DNA of 64,000 bases, from contig CAAEUX010000061.1 in assembly GCA_900759335.1 (NCBI GenBank), forward strand, positions 1 through 64,000, given 5' to 3'. Source of the stretch: an uncultured Collinsella sp. GTDB taxonomy: Bacteria; Actinomycetota; Coriobacteriia; Coriobacteriales; Coriobacteriaceae. The stretch's first letter is position 1, and every line of letters starts with the position of its first letter. The notes beneath the pieces are model-generated. The model did not search any database. It saw only the letters and a program-made list of their open reading frames with translations, and was not told the DNA's origin. Positions 52,467-61,916 of this stretch are shown piece after piece. The translations under genes were made by a program, and so were the position numbers.

Positions 52467-53846
52467 ATGTTTATCGGAAGAACGGCGGAAATGTCCGAGC
52501 TCAATCGACTGTATGGCACGGGCTCCTTTGAGATGCCTGTGATTTACGGCCGCCGTCGCGTGGGCAAAACGCGTCTTATCACAGAGTTCATCCAAGGCAA
52601 GAAGGCTATTTACTTTCAAGCTCGTCGTACCAATGCAGTGGCAAACCTGCACGGCTTTAGCCAGGCGATACTTGCGGGTTCGGTTGGTGCTGCAGGTGTG
52701 TCGTTTCGTAGTTTTGACGAGGCATTCGATGCGTTGGCCACCATGGCTCGCACGGAACGTTTGATTGTTGTGATTGACGAGTATCCCTATCTCGCCCAAT
52801 CGAATCCCGAGATCAGCTCGTTGCTGCAAGACAAGATCGATCACTTGTACAAAGAGACCAGGCTCATGCTTATCCTGTGCGGCTCGTCTCTTTCGTTTAT
52901 GGAGGAACAGGTGTTGGGCTACGAGAGCCCACTATACGGTAGGCGTACGGCCCAGTTTAAGATCTTGCCGCTCGATTTTATGACGACCCTCGGCCTGTGG
53001 CAGAGCATGGGTCGCGAAGACGCTGCAGTTTGCTATGGCATGACGGGCGGCATTCCTGCATATATCGAGAAAGTCGATCCTGCCGCACCGCTCAAGGACA
53101 ACATCAAACGTCTTTTTCTTACTTCTACGGGCTATCTCTTTGAGGAGCCGAGTAACCTGCTATTGCAAGAGTGCCGCAATCCCGAGCAATATGATGCAAT
53201 CGTGCAAGCAATTGCTCAGGGGCGCTCGAAGATCTCAGAGATTGCGAGCTCTACGGGAATCCCTGCGAGCAACGTAAAGAGCTATGTGGATAAGCTGGCG
53301 TCGCTTGGGATTGTCGAGCGCGAGCTGCCCCTAAACGAGACGAGCAATAAGCGAGCCGTGTATCTGCTGAGCGATCAGATGTTTAGGTTCTGGTACAAGT
53401 TTGTGCCGCAGAACATTGGGCTGATTCAAAACGATATGGCCGAGATGGCGTATGAGCGCATTGAGCCGCACGTATCGGATTACATGGGTACGATCTTTGA
53501 GATTATATGCAGACAATACGTGTACGAACTCGCGCGCGCGGGCCAGCTCGATGTGGTTCCGGCGAGTGTCGGGCGCTGGTGGGGGACGGACAATCGCACG
53601 CATACGCAGGAAGAAATCGACTTGATTGTTGACGATGGCGAGGGCGCTGCGCTGTTTGCGGAGTGCAAATGGCGCAATGAACCGGCGGGCGAAGACGTGC
53701 TGCAAAAGCTCGTGCATCGAAGCGAGCTCTTTAGACGGCAACGAAAAAGCTATGCACTTTTCTCAAAAAGCGGCTTTACGCAGGGATGTCGGGATGCTGC
53801 GGAGAGTAGGGGAGACGTCAAGCTGATCTCGTTTGCCGAGATGTGA
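52467..53846 (+). CDS. AAA ATPase with DUF234 nuclease-like domain
   Basis: Protein of 459 aa. MFIGRTAEMSELNRLY and Walker A YGRRRVGKT (near residue 29-37), Walker B IVVIDEYPYL, and sensor segment LILCGSSLSFM mark the archaeal-type ATPase family. A winged helix (ISEIASSTGIPASNVKSYVD) follows, then DUF234 with HTQEEIDLIVDD and ALFAECKWR, a PD-(D/E)xK-type core. Such proteins are widespread in anaerobes and often linked to defence or mobile DNA; the true role is unknown. Array C follows its 3' end. Confidence 0.85.
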   Translation: MFIGRTAEMSELNRLYGTGSFEMPVIYGRRRVGKTRLITEFIQGKKAIYFQARRTNAVANLHGFSQAILAGSVGAAGVSFRSFDEAFDALATMARTERLIVVIDEYPYLAQSNPEISSLLQDKIDHLYKETRLMLILCGSSLSFMEEQVLGYESPLYGRRTAQFKILPLDFMTTLGLWQSMGREDAAVCYGMTGGIPAYIEKVDPAAPLKDNIKRLFLTSTGYLFEEPSNLLLQECRNPEQYDAIVQAIAQGRSKISEIASSTGIPASNVKSYVDKLASLGIVERELPLNETSNKRAVYLLSDQMFRFWYKFVPQNIGLIQNDMAEMAYERIEPHVSDYMGTIFEIICRQYVYELARAGQLDVVPASVGRWWGTDNRTHTQEEIDLIVDDGEGAALFAECKWRNEPAGEDVLQKLVHRSELFRRQRKSYALFSKSGFTQGCRDAAESRGDVKLISFAEM

Positions 53847-53886
53847 GGGCGGGGATAATGAAGCGCGTCCTGATTTGATGCTGGGA

Positions 53887-54130
53887 ATGGGATGTGCTTT
53901 CCTTTTGCGACCTTTGGCGGAAAGTGCGTTCCAGATTTCGGCTTCAGAATGGGATGCCGTTTCCGGATCGGCCCTCAGACGGAAACTACGACCCGGAATT
54001 CGGCTCCAAAACGGGATACGCTTTCCCGGTGGCATCTCTAGCGGAAACTGCATCCCGGAATCGAGCCTCAGGGTGGGACGCATTTTCCGGTAGAGGCCTG
54101 GGACGGAAGGCGTGTCCCAGAATCCGGCTA
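53887..54130. repeat. palindrome array C (three full units plus two partial)
   Basis: A half unit ends at 53902. Full units are 53919-53964, 53981-54026 and 54043-54088, and a partial starts near 54104. Starts are 62, 62 and 61 bp apart. The sequence is the same family as arrays A and B; one spacer (GGATCGGCCCTCAGAC, 53965-53980) resembles the B1-B2 spacer GGATCGCCCTTCAAGC. Confidence 0.9.
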
Positions 54131-54283
54131 ATCCGATGGCCAGGTGGTTGAGCGAGCGGGCTCCGAGGGTCCATTACTGAAAATTCATTTGTTAAACCTG
54201 GCAACCGTGGGTAGAATAAAGTCGACGGCAGTCCAAGGGTGATAGCTGGGCAGCGCCGTTACTTAGTTCAAGGGGTCAATGCC

Positions 54284-54409
54284 TTAACGGCGTCGATCCC
54301 TCTTCTTTTGCTTCGTACGCTGCTTAAGTGCCTCGGAAAGTCCGATAAGCGCCGTGAGGAGCGAGACCAAAGCGGTCAGGAGCTTCACAAAATCAATCAG
54401 ATCGGTCAT
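54284..54409 (-). CDS. 41-aa membrane peptide, type I toxin-like
   Basis: Peptide MTDLIDFVKLLTALVSLLTA... with one hydrophobic segment (residues about 5-26) and a very basic tail rich in Lys and Arg. The ATG at 54409 lies eight bases after a strong GGGAGGTGA ribosome binding site. The layout (short hydrophobic helix, basic tail, strong site) is that of small toxins or membrane regulators. No known family is recognised, and no antisense RNA promoter was identified. Confidence 0.5.
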   Translation of the reverse strand: MTDLIDFVKLLTALVSLLTALIGLSEALKQRTKQKKRDRRR

Positions 54410-54871
54410 GGGCATCACCTCCCGTCGTATGGAGGGCGCTGCCCGGCACATGGAACTGCCGTCAACAACTGCCATTCTATCAAAGCGCGGTCATAAATAC
54501 GAATATATGTTCGATAATAACAGCAACGTGATCCCCTCGAATAGCAGCCTTTCGTAAGGGCGGCAGAAGACGGCGCTGGGCGATTGGGGATAGACGCGCA
54601 GGTCTTCGTCACCGAAAGCCCGTTTGATTAACCAGCCCTCTGTAGGTACACTGCATATTGATGGGCCCGGGATGACCGCTGATTCAAGTCACCGGGCCTC
54701 AATCTTTTTCATCCATTTGAATAGAGTGGGCGGCGCTCTTGGGGCCGTCTGTATGGCGTGTGCTTGGCGCATGGTATTGCGCTCCGCTTTCATGTCCGCA
54801 CGGGTTCCTATCCTTACGGCAATGTAGCCGCCTATGTAACGAGCGGCAGTTGACGGAGAAAGGCCCTGACC
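54410..54871. other. intergenic, no gene recognised
   Basis: The stretch between the small peptide and the exonuclease shows no frame with known domains. GGAGAAAGG at its right end (54857-54865) is the ribosome binding site of the exonuclease GTG. Confidence 0.4.
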
Positions 54872-55606
54872 GTGCCAGACAAAAAGACGCCGGATATTTC
54901 GGCCATCGATACGACGAACTTTGCGCGCCAGATTGTACTGGACTTTGAGTTTGCGCCGGTGCCAAAGCAGCGCCAGCGCCGTGGACTGCGCAACGAGATT
55001 ATCGAGGTCGGCGCCGTCAAGCTCGATTACCACGGCAACGTTATGGGCGAGTTCTCGCAGTTTGTGCAGACAGAATTTACCGAAGGCGTTGCGTTCCCCG
55101 TCCGCGAGTTCACAGGGATATCGGCCGTGGACACCGCGATGGCCGATCCGCTCTACATGGTGATCAAAAGGCTCAGCGATTGGATCGGTCGCTACTCCGC
55201 CCAGGTGGTTTGCTGGAGTGGGACGGACCGGCGACAGCTTTTGACCGAGTGCCAGGCAAAGCACATCGACCTTTCCGCATTTCCTACGGACTGGGCCGAC
55301 CTGCAGGCGTTTTATACTTCGATCATGGACGTGGGCAGCCACGGGTGCGTCTCTTTGAGTGACGCGGCGACGTGGCTTGGCATCGAGTTCGACGATTCGA
55401 CGGGTCACGCCCACAGCGCCCTAGCCGATGCACGCGTGACCTCCAAGTTGCTCGGGCGGGTGATGGACGGGGACTACCGCGTGAGCCTGTGCGCCCAGGA
55501 AGTCCGCCAACGGTGGGGGATGGGCGAGCGACCCCAGACGCGCCTTTCCAGTAAGTGCCCCGAGCTGAACGACCTGCTGCTGAAGCTGAAGGCGGAGGGA
55601 AGGTAG
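54872..55606 (+). CDS. DEDDh family 3'-5' exonuclease
   Basis: Protein of 244 aa from a GTG start. Exo I is QIVLDFEFAP (Asp/Glu), followed by NEIIEVGAVKLD, Exo II around VVCWSGTDRRQL, and Exo III GHAHSALADARVTSKLL with the His and last Asp. The fold is that of DnaQ/oligoribonuclease-like enzymes, and single-domain members degrade DNA or RNA ends. It is next to the restriction operon, but on the opposite strand. Confidence 0.85.
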   Translation: MPDKKTPDISAIDTTNFARQIVLDFEFAPVPKQRQRRGLRNEIIEVGAVKLDYHGNVMGEFSQFVQTEFTEGVAFPVREFTGISAVDTAMADPLYMVIKRLSDWIGRYSAQVVCWSGTDRRQLLTECQAKHIDLSAFPTDWADLQAFYTSIMDVGSHGCVSLSDAATWLGIEFDDSTGHAHSALADARVTSKLLGRVMDGDYRVSLCAQEVRQRWGMGERPQTRLSSKCPELNDLLLKLKAEGR

Positions 55607-55774
55607 GGGGGCGGACATCATTGTCGTTTTCGCCTGCGAAGAAGGAATCAATTAACTACAAAGTGCGGATGGCTTCTAGTGAAGACTTAACCACCAGATT
55701 ATGAAAGGGTTATCGGGCCATTGGGATTGCAGTGTTCGCCCGTCGCAAGACGTTGCTCGTTCAAATTGGGACGC

Positions 55775-55803
55775 TCCGCATCCGATGAAATGGTTGATGC
55801 GGA
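55775..55803. terminator. hairpin between convergent exonuclease and hsdR
   Basis: TCCGCATC (55775-55782) pairs with GATGCGGA (55796-55803). It sits in the 225-bp gap between convergent genes and may be a two-way terminator, although T tracts are weak. Confidence 0.45.
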
Positions 55804-55831
55804 ACGTTCCTAGAGACCTGTCTTCTCTTGC

Positions 55832-58744
55832 CTAATAGTAGAGTTCGATATACGAATACGCCTTATCAAAAAGAGCCTGGTCTTTGAGCTTGTAGCGCAT
55901 CCATAGAATGGCACGGAGCTGTTTTTTAACCTCTTTCACGCCAGCCGTGGTAGCTTGCCAGCCGTCGAAGCGAGTTATCTTAACGATCTCGTCAATGTCA
56001 TTGACGATGTTCTCGACGATGATAGGCGTGTCGCCGTTCTTGATGCCGTTAAAGAGCTCAGTAAGAGCAGCCTTTCCCTTGTCCTCCTCTTCCTCGGGCA
56101 CGACTTCCTTTTCGGCGGCTCGTGCTTCTTTGGCGAGGTCGATGAGCATCTTGAGGAACTCGACGCTGTTGATGAGACCTTGCTCGTGACGTTCCCTCAG
56201 GTCCTCCAGGCGCTCGCCGAGCTTCTGGAACTTGCCATTCTTATCGTGTCTGCGGATTCGGGCGACGAGATCTATCTCCAGCTTACGCGTGATTTTCTCG
56301 GTATTGCTCTTGTCGTTGATGAAGTGCTCGATCATGTCCTCGTCGAGTTCAAGGATGTCGTCATCGTCTCGGACTCTCTCGACGGTGATGTTCTCGTGCA
56401 CGAGCTCGATTGTCTTGGGCCCGAGCGCTGCCCAGATGAGCTTCCCGCGATTGTCTACCGGTCTCACGGAATCGTAGACCTGCGAGAGCCAGATGAAATC
56501 GGGCTTGTAGGGATTGAGACATGGGTCGGGCGAAAGCGCTTCCCACGCTCTGTTCAAGACCGAGAAGTCGGCCCCGAACTGGTCTTTCACCTTTGTCGTT
56601 GGCAGGCATTGCTGGGCTTCGAGAAGGGATTCCCAATCTGCACTGCGGCGATCTTTGACCGTTGAGAAGTACTCGAGGCAGTAATGCATGAGTCTGGGCA
56701 GTTCGGCCTTTACCTCGTCGATGTTGGTTATAACCTTCTGCACCTCGGCCTCGTCGAAGTGCAGGGACTTGGCGACGTTGTCGAAGAGGCCGATATAGTC
56801 GACAATGAGACCGAATGTCTTCTTGTCGTTGTAGACGCGGTTGGTTCGACAGATTGCCTGCAATAGCGTGTGGTCGCGTAAGGGCTTGTCAAGGTACTGA
56901 GCTTGCAGGATGGGTGCATCGAACCCCGTGAGCAGCTTCGCAGTGACGATGAGAATCTTGAGCGGATCGTCCGGGTCGCGGAAACGGTCAAGGAGCTTTT
57001 CCTCGGCATCGCGATCGCGACGATATGCCTTGTACCGGTCCTCCTTGTCGTTGTTCGTGTCCATGACGATGGTGACTGCATCAGCGCCCAAGAGCTTGTC
57101 GAGCTTCTCTTTATACAGCAAGCAACACTCTCGGTCGTAGCAGACTACTTGCGCCTTGAAGCCGTCGGGCTCAACCTTCGATTTGAAGTGTTTGGCAATG
57201 TGTTCACACACCTTGTGAATGCGGTCGGGGGCCTTCATGACGGACTCGATCTTGACGCGCCTGGTGAGTTCCGCCTTGTCCTCTTTGCTGAGGTCTCGGG
57301 TCATTTCGTCAAAGGCGGCGTTCACGACCTCTTGGTTGACGTGGAGCTCGACGGGAACGGTTTCAAAATGGAGTGGCAATGTGGCGTGGTCGCGGATGGA
57401 GTCGGCGAAGGAATAGCGGCTCATGTAGCCGGACTTGTCCTCTTTGGCACCGAAGGTGTGGAACGTGTTCTTGTCGGTTCGGTTGATGGGCGTGCCGGTC
57501 AAGCCGAAGAAGAAGGCGTTTGGCAAGGCGAGGCGCATCTTCTCGCCGAGGTCGCCCTCTTGGGTGCGGTGCGCCTCGTCGACCATGAGGATGATGTTCT
57601 CGCGCTCGTTGAGCGTCCCCGCAACCTCGCCGAATTTGAAGATGGTGGTGATGAGGATCTTTCTCATGTCCTGCTTGAAGAAGGACTCAAGCTCCTCCTT
57701 GCTGCCGGCGCTTGCGAGGTTGGGGATATCGGATGCGTTGAAGGTTCCCGTGATCTGGGTCTCAAGGTCGATTCGGTCATCCACGATGACGACGGTCGGG
57801 TTCTTGAGTTCAGGGACCATGCGCAGCTTCTGGGCGGCGAATACCATGAGCAGTGACTTTCCTGAGCCCTGGAAATGCCAAATGAGGCCACGCTTCGGGT
57901 ATCCTGCGCGGACGCGGTCCACGATGAGATTCGCGCCCTCGAACTGTTGGTAGCGACAGATCAGCTTGATGCGTCGATGCTTCTTGTCGGTGGCGAAGAG
58001 CGTGAAGAACTGGAAGATGTCCATGACGTTCGTGGGGGTTAGCATGGACGCCATGCTTCTCTTAACGTCGGCAAGTGTGCCCTCGCTCTTCTTGTCGCCC
58101 TCATGCCAGGGTCCCCACATCTCGGGAGGCATGTTCACCGACCCGTAGCGATAGCATTTTCCTTCGCTGGCGAAGTTGATGGCGCTACAGACGAACATCT
58201 GCGGGATGCTCTTCTCATATTTAGCGATGTCGCCAGCGCCGTCGAGCCAGGTTATCGAATCGCGCACCGGCGTCTTGAACTCGCCGATGACGAGCGGAAA
58301 TCCATTGACAAGAAGGACGAGGTCGAGGCGCTTGCCGCCCTGCTCCTGGGGGTAGACCCACTGGTTGGTGACGATGTACTCGTTTTTGTCAAGATCGCCG
58401 TCCGCCGCCGTGCCAAAGAAGCGGATGGGGACCATGCGGCCGTCTTTGCCGTAGGGGAATGAGTTCTCTTCGATGACGAGCTTTTTGAACCGCTCGTTGG
58501 TGGAGACCAGGTTCTGCGGACTTGTGGACTGAATGAGGGCCCTGAGTCGGTAGATGATCTCGTCGGCGCGATCGGGGTCTTCTGCGATCTCCGGGTTAAG
58601 CCTGATGAGGGCGTCCTTGACCATGGGCTCGACCATGACGTCGGCATGGCGGCGCGGGAGGTCTTCGGCAGCCACGTATCTCCAGCCAAGGCTGGCAAGC
58701 GCCTCGACGCTCATTTGCTCGATGGTGTTGTCCTCGTTAAACAT
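55832..58744 (-). CDS. hsdR: type I restriction enzyme endonuclease subunit HsdR
   Basis: Protein of 970 aa. The nuclease core is RLDLVLLVNGFPLVIGEFK (Asp141, Glu155, Lys157). The motor has Walker A FQGSGKSLLM (291-300), MVDEAHRTQEGD (388-398), FFGLTGTPINRTD and QAICRTNRVYNDKKTFG. It cleaves DNA after translocation when the HsdMS site is unmethylated. Its start overlaps the hsdS stop by 8 bp, so it is the last gene of a coupled operon. Confidence 0.95.
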   Translation of the reverse strand: MFNEDNTIEQMSVEALASLGWRYVAAEDLPRRHADVMVEPMVKDALIRLNPEIAEDPDRADEIIYRLRALIQSTSPQNLVSTNERFKKLVIEENSFPYGKDGRMVPIRFFGTAADGDLDKNEYIVTNQWVYPQEQGGKRLDLVLLVNGFPLVIGEFKTPVRDSITWLDGAGDIAKYEKSIPQMFVCSAINFASEGKCYRYGSVNMPPEMWGPWHEGDKKSEGTLADVKRSMASMLTPTNVMDIFQFFTLFATDKKHRRIKLICRYQQFEGANLIVDRVRAGYPKRGLIWHFQGSGKSLLMVFAAQKLRMVPELKNPTVVIVDDRIDLETQITGTFNASDIPNLASAGSKEELESFFKQDMRKILITTIFKFGEVAGTLNERENIILMVDEAHRTQEGDLGEKMRLALPNAFFFGLTGTPINRTDKNTFHTFGAKEDKSGYMSRYSFADSIRDHATLPLHFETVPVELHVNQEVVNAAFDEMTRDLSKEDKAELTRRVKIESVMKAPDRIHKVCEHIAKHFKSKVEPDGFKAQVVCYDRECCLLYKEKLDKLLGADAVTIVMDTNNDKEDRYKAYRRDRDAEEKLLDRFRDPDDPLKILIVTAKLLTGFDAPILQAQYLDKPLRDHTLLQAICRTNRVYNDKKTFGLIVDYIGLFDNVAKSLHFDEAEVQKVITNIDEVKAELPRLMHYCLEYFSTVKDRRSADWESLLEAQQCLPTTKVKDQFGADFSVLNRAWEALSPDPCLNPYKPDFIWLSQVYDSVRPVDNRGKLIWAALGPKTIELVHENITVERVRDDDDILELDEDMIEHFINDKSNTEKITRKLEIDLVARIRRHDKNGKFQKLGERLEDLRERHEQGLINSVEFLKMLIDLAKEARAAEKEVVPEEEEDKGKAALTELFNGIKNGDTPIIVENIVNDIDEIVKITRFDGWQATTAGVKEVKKQLRAILWMRYKLKDQALFDKAYSYIELYY

Positions 58745-59888
58745 CTCCGAGTCCTAACTCCTGGTTCAAAATTTTCTTCGTTGTCGCATTCAATTCGTCG
58801 AGTGCCTGCTGTACGGCAAATTTCGATTTGTCGACCGAGGTAGCAAAGTCGGCGAACTCCTGTTGAAGAGGGAGCGGGGGTACTGGAAATTGCTTCGCAG
58901 ACAACGTCGACTTATTCAAAATTCCTTTGAGCTGCTGGTTCACGTTCGAGCAGAGGTAAGCCTTCGACAGGGATAGCATCGTCAGCAGGAAGCGAGCATC
59001 GACTTTATCGCCGGGCACGATTGCATTGATTTGCTGATTGAAAGCCGCCTCTCTGTCCAGCAAGCCAACCTTTCCGATGCTATTCACGCTGCCAGCGATA
59101 CAGGCCATAAGAATGCTACCTGCTGGTGCGATCCTTGCTTTTTCGCGTCCCACAGTGGTCAACTGCTCTGCAGCAGTCGTAATAACTGAATTGACGATAT
59201 TGTCGGTTTTGATCCATTCAGTACCCTCACCGTAATATTCGGGATGTTTCCTGGAAGGCGTATTCCCGGTAATTATTTGTGTAAAGCCGTCCAACCTAGA
59301 TACCGTCCATCGACCGATAAGGGTTGATGGATCGCCGAACATCTCGACAAATTGTGATTTGACAACGTCATCGCAGGTTGCAATTAGCGAACGATAGTCT
59401 TCCTTAAGCCGCTCGGCAGCGCACATAATGTCAGCAATCTCGGCGACTGTTTTCGGTTCTGGAAGGTCCATCTCAAAGTCCGCAAGATCGGAGAACAGGA
59501 CGTAAGGGTTGGTGGAACCTTTTGATTTGCCAATCGAGTAGCTAGTGAAACGATCGGAAAGCAGCAGGAACGGAAGAAGCCTCTGAGGAAGAATGGACTC
59601 ATCCTTGGTCTCAAGAACGAACGTCACGTTGGACGTCACGCCCTCGAAATCGGCAACGGAAACTTTCTTGAGATAAGTACGCCTAGATCCATACAGGACT
59701 TGCCCTGGCTTGAACATTCTGATGAAGGCAGGGCCGACGTCGGATTCATCAAATCGCCCCCTCATCGTAAGTTTGGGCCTTTCTGTTTCCATGTGGTCGC
59801 CGGCAACAAAATACTCGTATGGGTTGTTGTCTCGATCGACCTTTTCTTTGCAGTTACGCACGAGGTCGCCGAATAGATACTTCGTCAT
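58737..59888 (-). CDS. hsdS: type I restriction specificity subunit HsdS, full length
   Basis: Protein of 383 aa from ATG 59888. Target domain 1 (residues about 1-165) is followed by the central conserved region LKEDYRSLIATCDDVVKSQF and VEMFGDPS, then target domain 2 (TQIITGNTPSRKHPEYYGEG, FPVPPLPLQQEFADFA). Its ATG overlaps the stop of the half-length hsdS (ATGA). The central region contains the 21-bp segment that recurs inverted at 63530-63550. Confidence 0.93.
   Translation of the reverse strand: MTKYLFGDLVRNCKEKVDRDNNPYEYFVAGDHMETERPKLTMRGRFDESDVGPAFIRMFKPGQVLYGSRRTYLKKVSVADFEGVTSNVTFVLETKDESILPQRLLPFLLLSDRFTSYSIGKSKGSTNPYVLFSDLADFEMDLPEPKTVAEIADIMCAAERLKEDYRSLIATCDDVVKSQFVEMFGDPSTLIGRWTVSRLDGFTQIITGNTPSRKHPEYYGEGTEWIKTDNIVNSVITTAAEQLTTVGREKARIAPAGSILMACIAGSVNSIGKVGLLDREAAFNQQINAIVPGDKVDARFLLTMLSLSKAYLCSNVNQQLKGILNKSTLSAKQFPVPPLPLQQEFADFATSVDKSKFAVQQALDELNATTKKILNQELGLGDV
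59340..59360 (-). repeat. left copy of 21-bp inverted repeat in hsdS
   Basis: This 21-bp stretch (starting CATCTCGACAAATTG) encodes KSQFVEM of HsdS on the minus strand and is the exact reverse complement of 63530-63550. A related copy (CAAATTGTGATTTGAC) lies at 59909-59924 in the half-length hsdS, in direct orientation to this one. These are the likely crossover points for exchanging target domains. Confidence 0.9.
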
Positions 59889-60433
59889 GCCGCGCACCCC
59901 CGGCAACCAAATTGTGATTTGACGACATCGTCGCAGGTGGCGAGGAGCCGTTTGTAGCGTCGCTTTGTCTCCTGGGCTGCCCAGAGAACGTCGGCAAGCC
60001 CTTCTTGTGCCTGGATGCCCGGGAGCTCGATCTCGAATTCGGCGAGCCCTTGCCACTTTACGCGCGGCGAAAGGGAGCCCGCCGACTTCTCGACGGCGTG
60101 CTTGAACAGGGCATCGTTCTGGATGATGAACGGCAGGAGCCTCGGCGAGAGTCCGTCTCCGGCGGCTATAACGGTGATGTCGCCCGAACAGACCCCGTCG
60201 AACGGCGCGACGACCGCCTTGTGCAGATAGGCCCTGCGGCGGCCAAACAATACCTGACCCTTCTCGAACTCCTTTGTGAAGGTTGTCTCCACGCCCTCGT
60301 TCCAGCGCGTCAGCTCGACCTCACCGGAATCTAGGTGCTCGAGGCCAACCGTCGGAAGGTCGGAGCTCTCGAAGGTCCTCTTTCTTACCTCGCGGGCGAC
60401 GTCGCCCAGACGAACTCGTGTCATTTTACTCAC
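59885..60433 (-). CDS. half-length HsdS (one target domain)
   Basis: Protein of 182 aa from GTG 60433 (ATG 60424 also possible). It opens MSKMTRVRLGDVAREVRKRT and has a single target domain, then YKRLLATCDDVVKSQFGCRG and a stop. It ends exactly in the central region where the full-length HsdS continues with VEMFGDP, as if the second half had been lost by recombination. Half subunits can act as dimers in some systems. It overlaps hsdM by 8 bp and the next hsdS by 4 bp. Confidence 0.85.
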   Translation of the reverse strand: MSKMTRVRLGDVAREVRKRTFESSDLPTVGLEHLDSGEVELTRWNEGVETTFTKEFEKGQVLFGRRRAYLHKAVVAPFDGVCSGDITVIAAGDGLSPRLLPFIIQNDALFKHAVEKSAGSLSPRVKWQGLAEFEIELPGIQAQEGLADVLWAAQETKRRYKRLLATCDDVVKSQFGCRGCAA

Positions 60434-61916
60434 CGTCGCTTTCGCGGAGTTTAGCTGCTACGTCGCCGAGTAGACCTGCCGCCCTCGCAGCCGCGGATTG
60501 CCAGCCGCTCACGATCTCGCTGATGCTGCGATCGTCCGACTCCGTGTCGCCGGCCTTCTTTACGTATAGGGGTATGGAGAGCGAGGACGCGTTATCCTCG
60601 ATCTCGTCGATCGTCGCGTAGGCCGAGAAATCGTCGTTGCCCTCGTCCGAGCGGTATGCGCCGACTATTTTCTCGATGTGGGCGTCCTCGAGGTAACTTT
60701 GGGCGTTCTTGCGTGTGACCTCGGACGAGGCGTCGACAAACAGGATGCGCCCGCGCCTCTTCGGCGCCTTCATGCTGCGACAGATGAGGATACACGCCTC
60801 CATCGGCGAGTTGAAGAAGAGGTTGGGACCGAGTCCGATGACGGCCTCGATGAGGTCGCTCCTGACGAGCCTTTCGCGCATCTCCGATTCCTCGTTACGG
60901 AAGAGTACGCCGTGGGGGAGGAGTATGGCGCACCTGCCGCTCTTCGGGTCCATGCTCTTGAGGATGTGTTGGATGAAGGCATAGTCGGCTCGTCCCTGCG
61001 GGGGCGTGCCGAGGAAGTTACGGCCATAGGGGTCGGATGCGAACGACTCGCGATCCCACTGTTTGATGGAGTAGGGAGGATTGGCGAGCACCATGTCGAA
61101 GGTGCGCAGCTTGCCCGCTTCGAGGAAGGTGGGGTGACGCAGCGTGTCGTCGTTGGCGATTTCGAAGTCCTCGACGCCGTGAAGGAACAGATTCATACGG
61201 CCGATGGCGGATGAGAGCTGGTTGATCTCCTGCCCGTAGGCGTGGACGTTGCGCCATTCCTCCCCATGCTGCTTGAGGTGGGCGATGGCGGAGATGAGCA
61301 TGCCGGCACTGCCGCAGGTGGGGTCGTAGATGGACTCGCCCGGCCTGGGTTGAAGGATCTCGGTCATCAGGTGGACGACCGTGCGGTTGGTATAGAACTC
61401 CTGGGCCGTGTGACCCGAGTCGTCTGCGAACTTCTTGATCAGGTACTCGTAACCCTGGCCGAGCTCGTCTTCAGGGCAGTTGGCGATGGACAAAGTCTTG
61501 GCGCTGAAGTGTTCGATCAGGTCTTTGAGCAGGCGATCGGGAAGGCGCTTCTTGTTGGTCCAGGCAGCGTCACCGAAGATACCCCGCAGCTTGGAGTCGT
61601 TGGCCGCCTCTATGGCGCGAAAGGCGTCGACGATGGCCTTGCCGACGTTCTCGGTGGTTTCTCGGATATCGGCCCAATGGGCACCGTCGGGAATGGCGAA
61701 GCTGTGGTTCTCGGGCAGGGTCGCGAACTCTTCGTCGCCGCCAGAGGCCTCCAGGGCCTCGTCGGTTTCCTCATCGTAGACGTCGGAGAGGCGTTTGAAG
61801 AATAGCAACGGGAAGATGTACTGCTTGTACGATCCGGCGTCGATGTAGGTACGGAGCAGCACTGCCGCGTTCCACAGATGGTTGTTGAGCTCTTCTTGGG
61901 GGATTCTACTTTCCAT
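60426..61916 (-). CDS. hsdM: type I methyltransferase subunit HsdM (second copy)
   Basis: Protein of 496 aa. The N-terminal helical domain has KQYIFPLLFFKRLSDVYDEE, SAM-binding motif I is YDPTCGSAGML (197-207), and the catalytic motif is LANPPYSIKQWD (NPPY 279-282). It methylates adenine within the HsdS target. It is clearly related to, but distinct from, the first HsdM. It overlaps it by 11 bp. Confidence 0.93.
   Translation of the reverse strand: MESRIPQEELNNHLWNAAVLLRTYIDAGSYKQYIFPLLFFKRLSDVYDEETDEALEASGGDEEFATLPENHSFAIPDGAHWADIRETTENVGKAIVDAFRAIEAANDSKLRGIFGDAAWTNKKRLPDRLLKDLIEHFSAKTLSIANCPEDELGQGYEYLIKKFADDSGHTAQEFYTNRTVVHLMTEILQPRPGESIYDPTCGSAGMLISAIAHLKQHGEEWRNVHAYGQEINQLSSAIGRMNLFLHGVEDFEIANDDTLRHPTFLEAGKLRTFDMVLANPPYSIKQWDRESFASDPYGRNFLGTPPQGRADYAFIQHILKSMDPKSGRCAILLPHGVLFRNEESEMRERLVRSDLIEAVIGLGPNLFFNSPMEACILICRSMKAPKRRGRILFVDASSEVTRKNAQSYLEDAHIEKIVGAYRSDEGNDDFSAYATIDEIEDNASSLSIPLYVKKAGDTESDDRSISEIVSGWQSAAARAAGLLGDVAAKLRESDGE

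Noticed and set aside
50460..54130. CRISPR array
   Set aside because: The repeats are 46 nt and imperfect while the spacers are only 15-16 nt and partly similar to each other. No cas gene is present.
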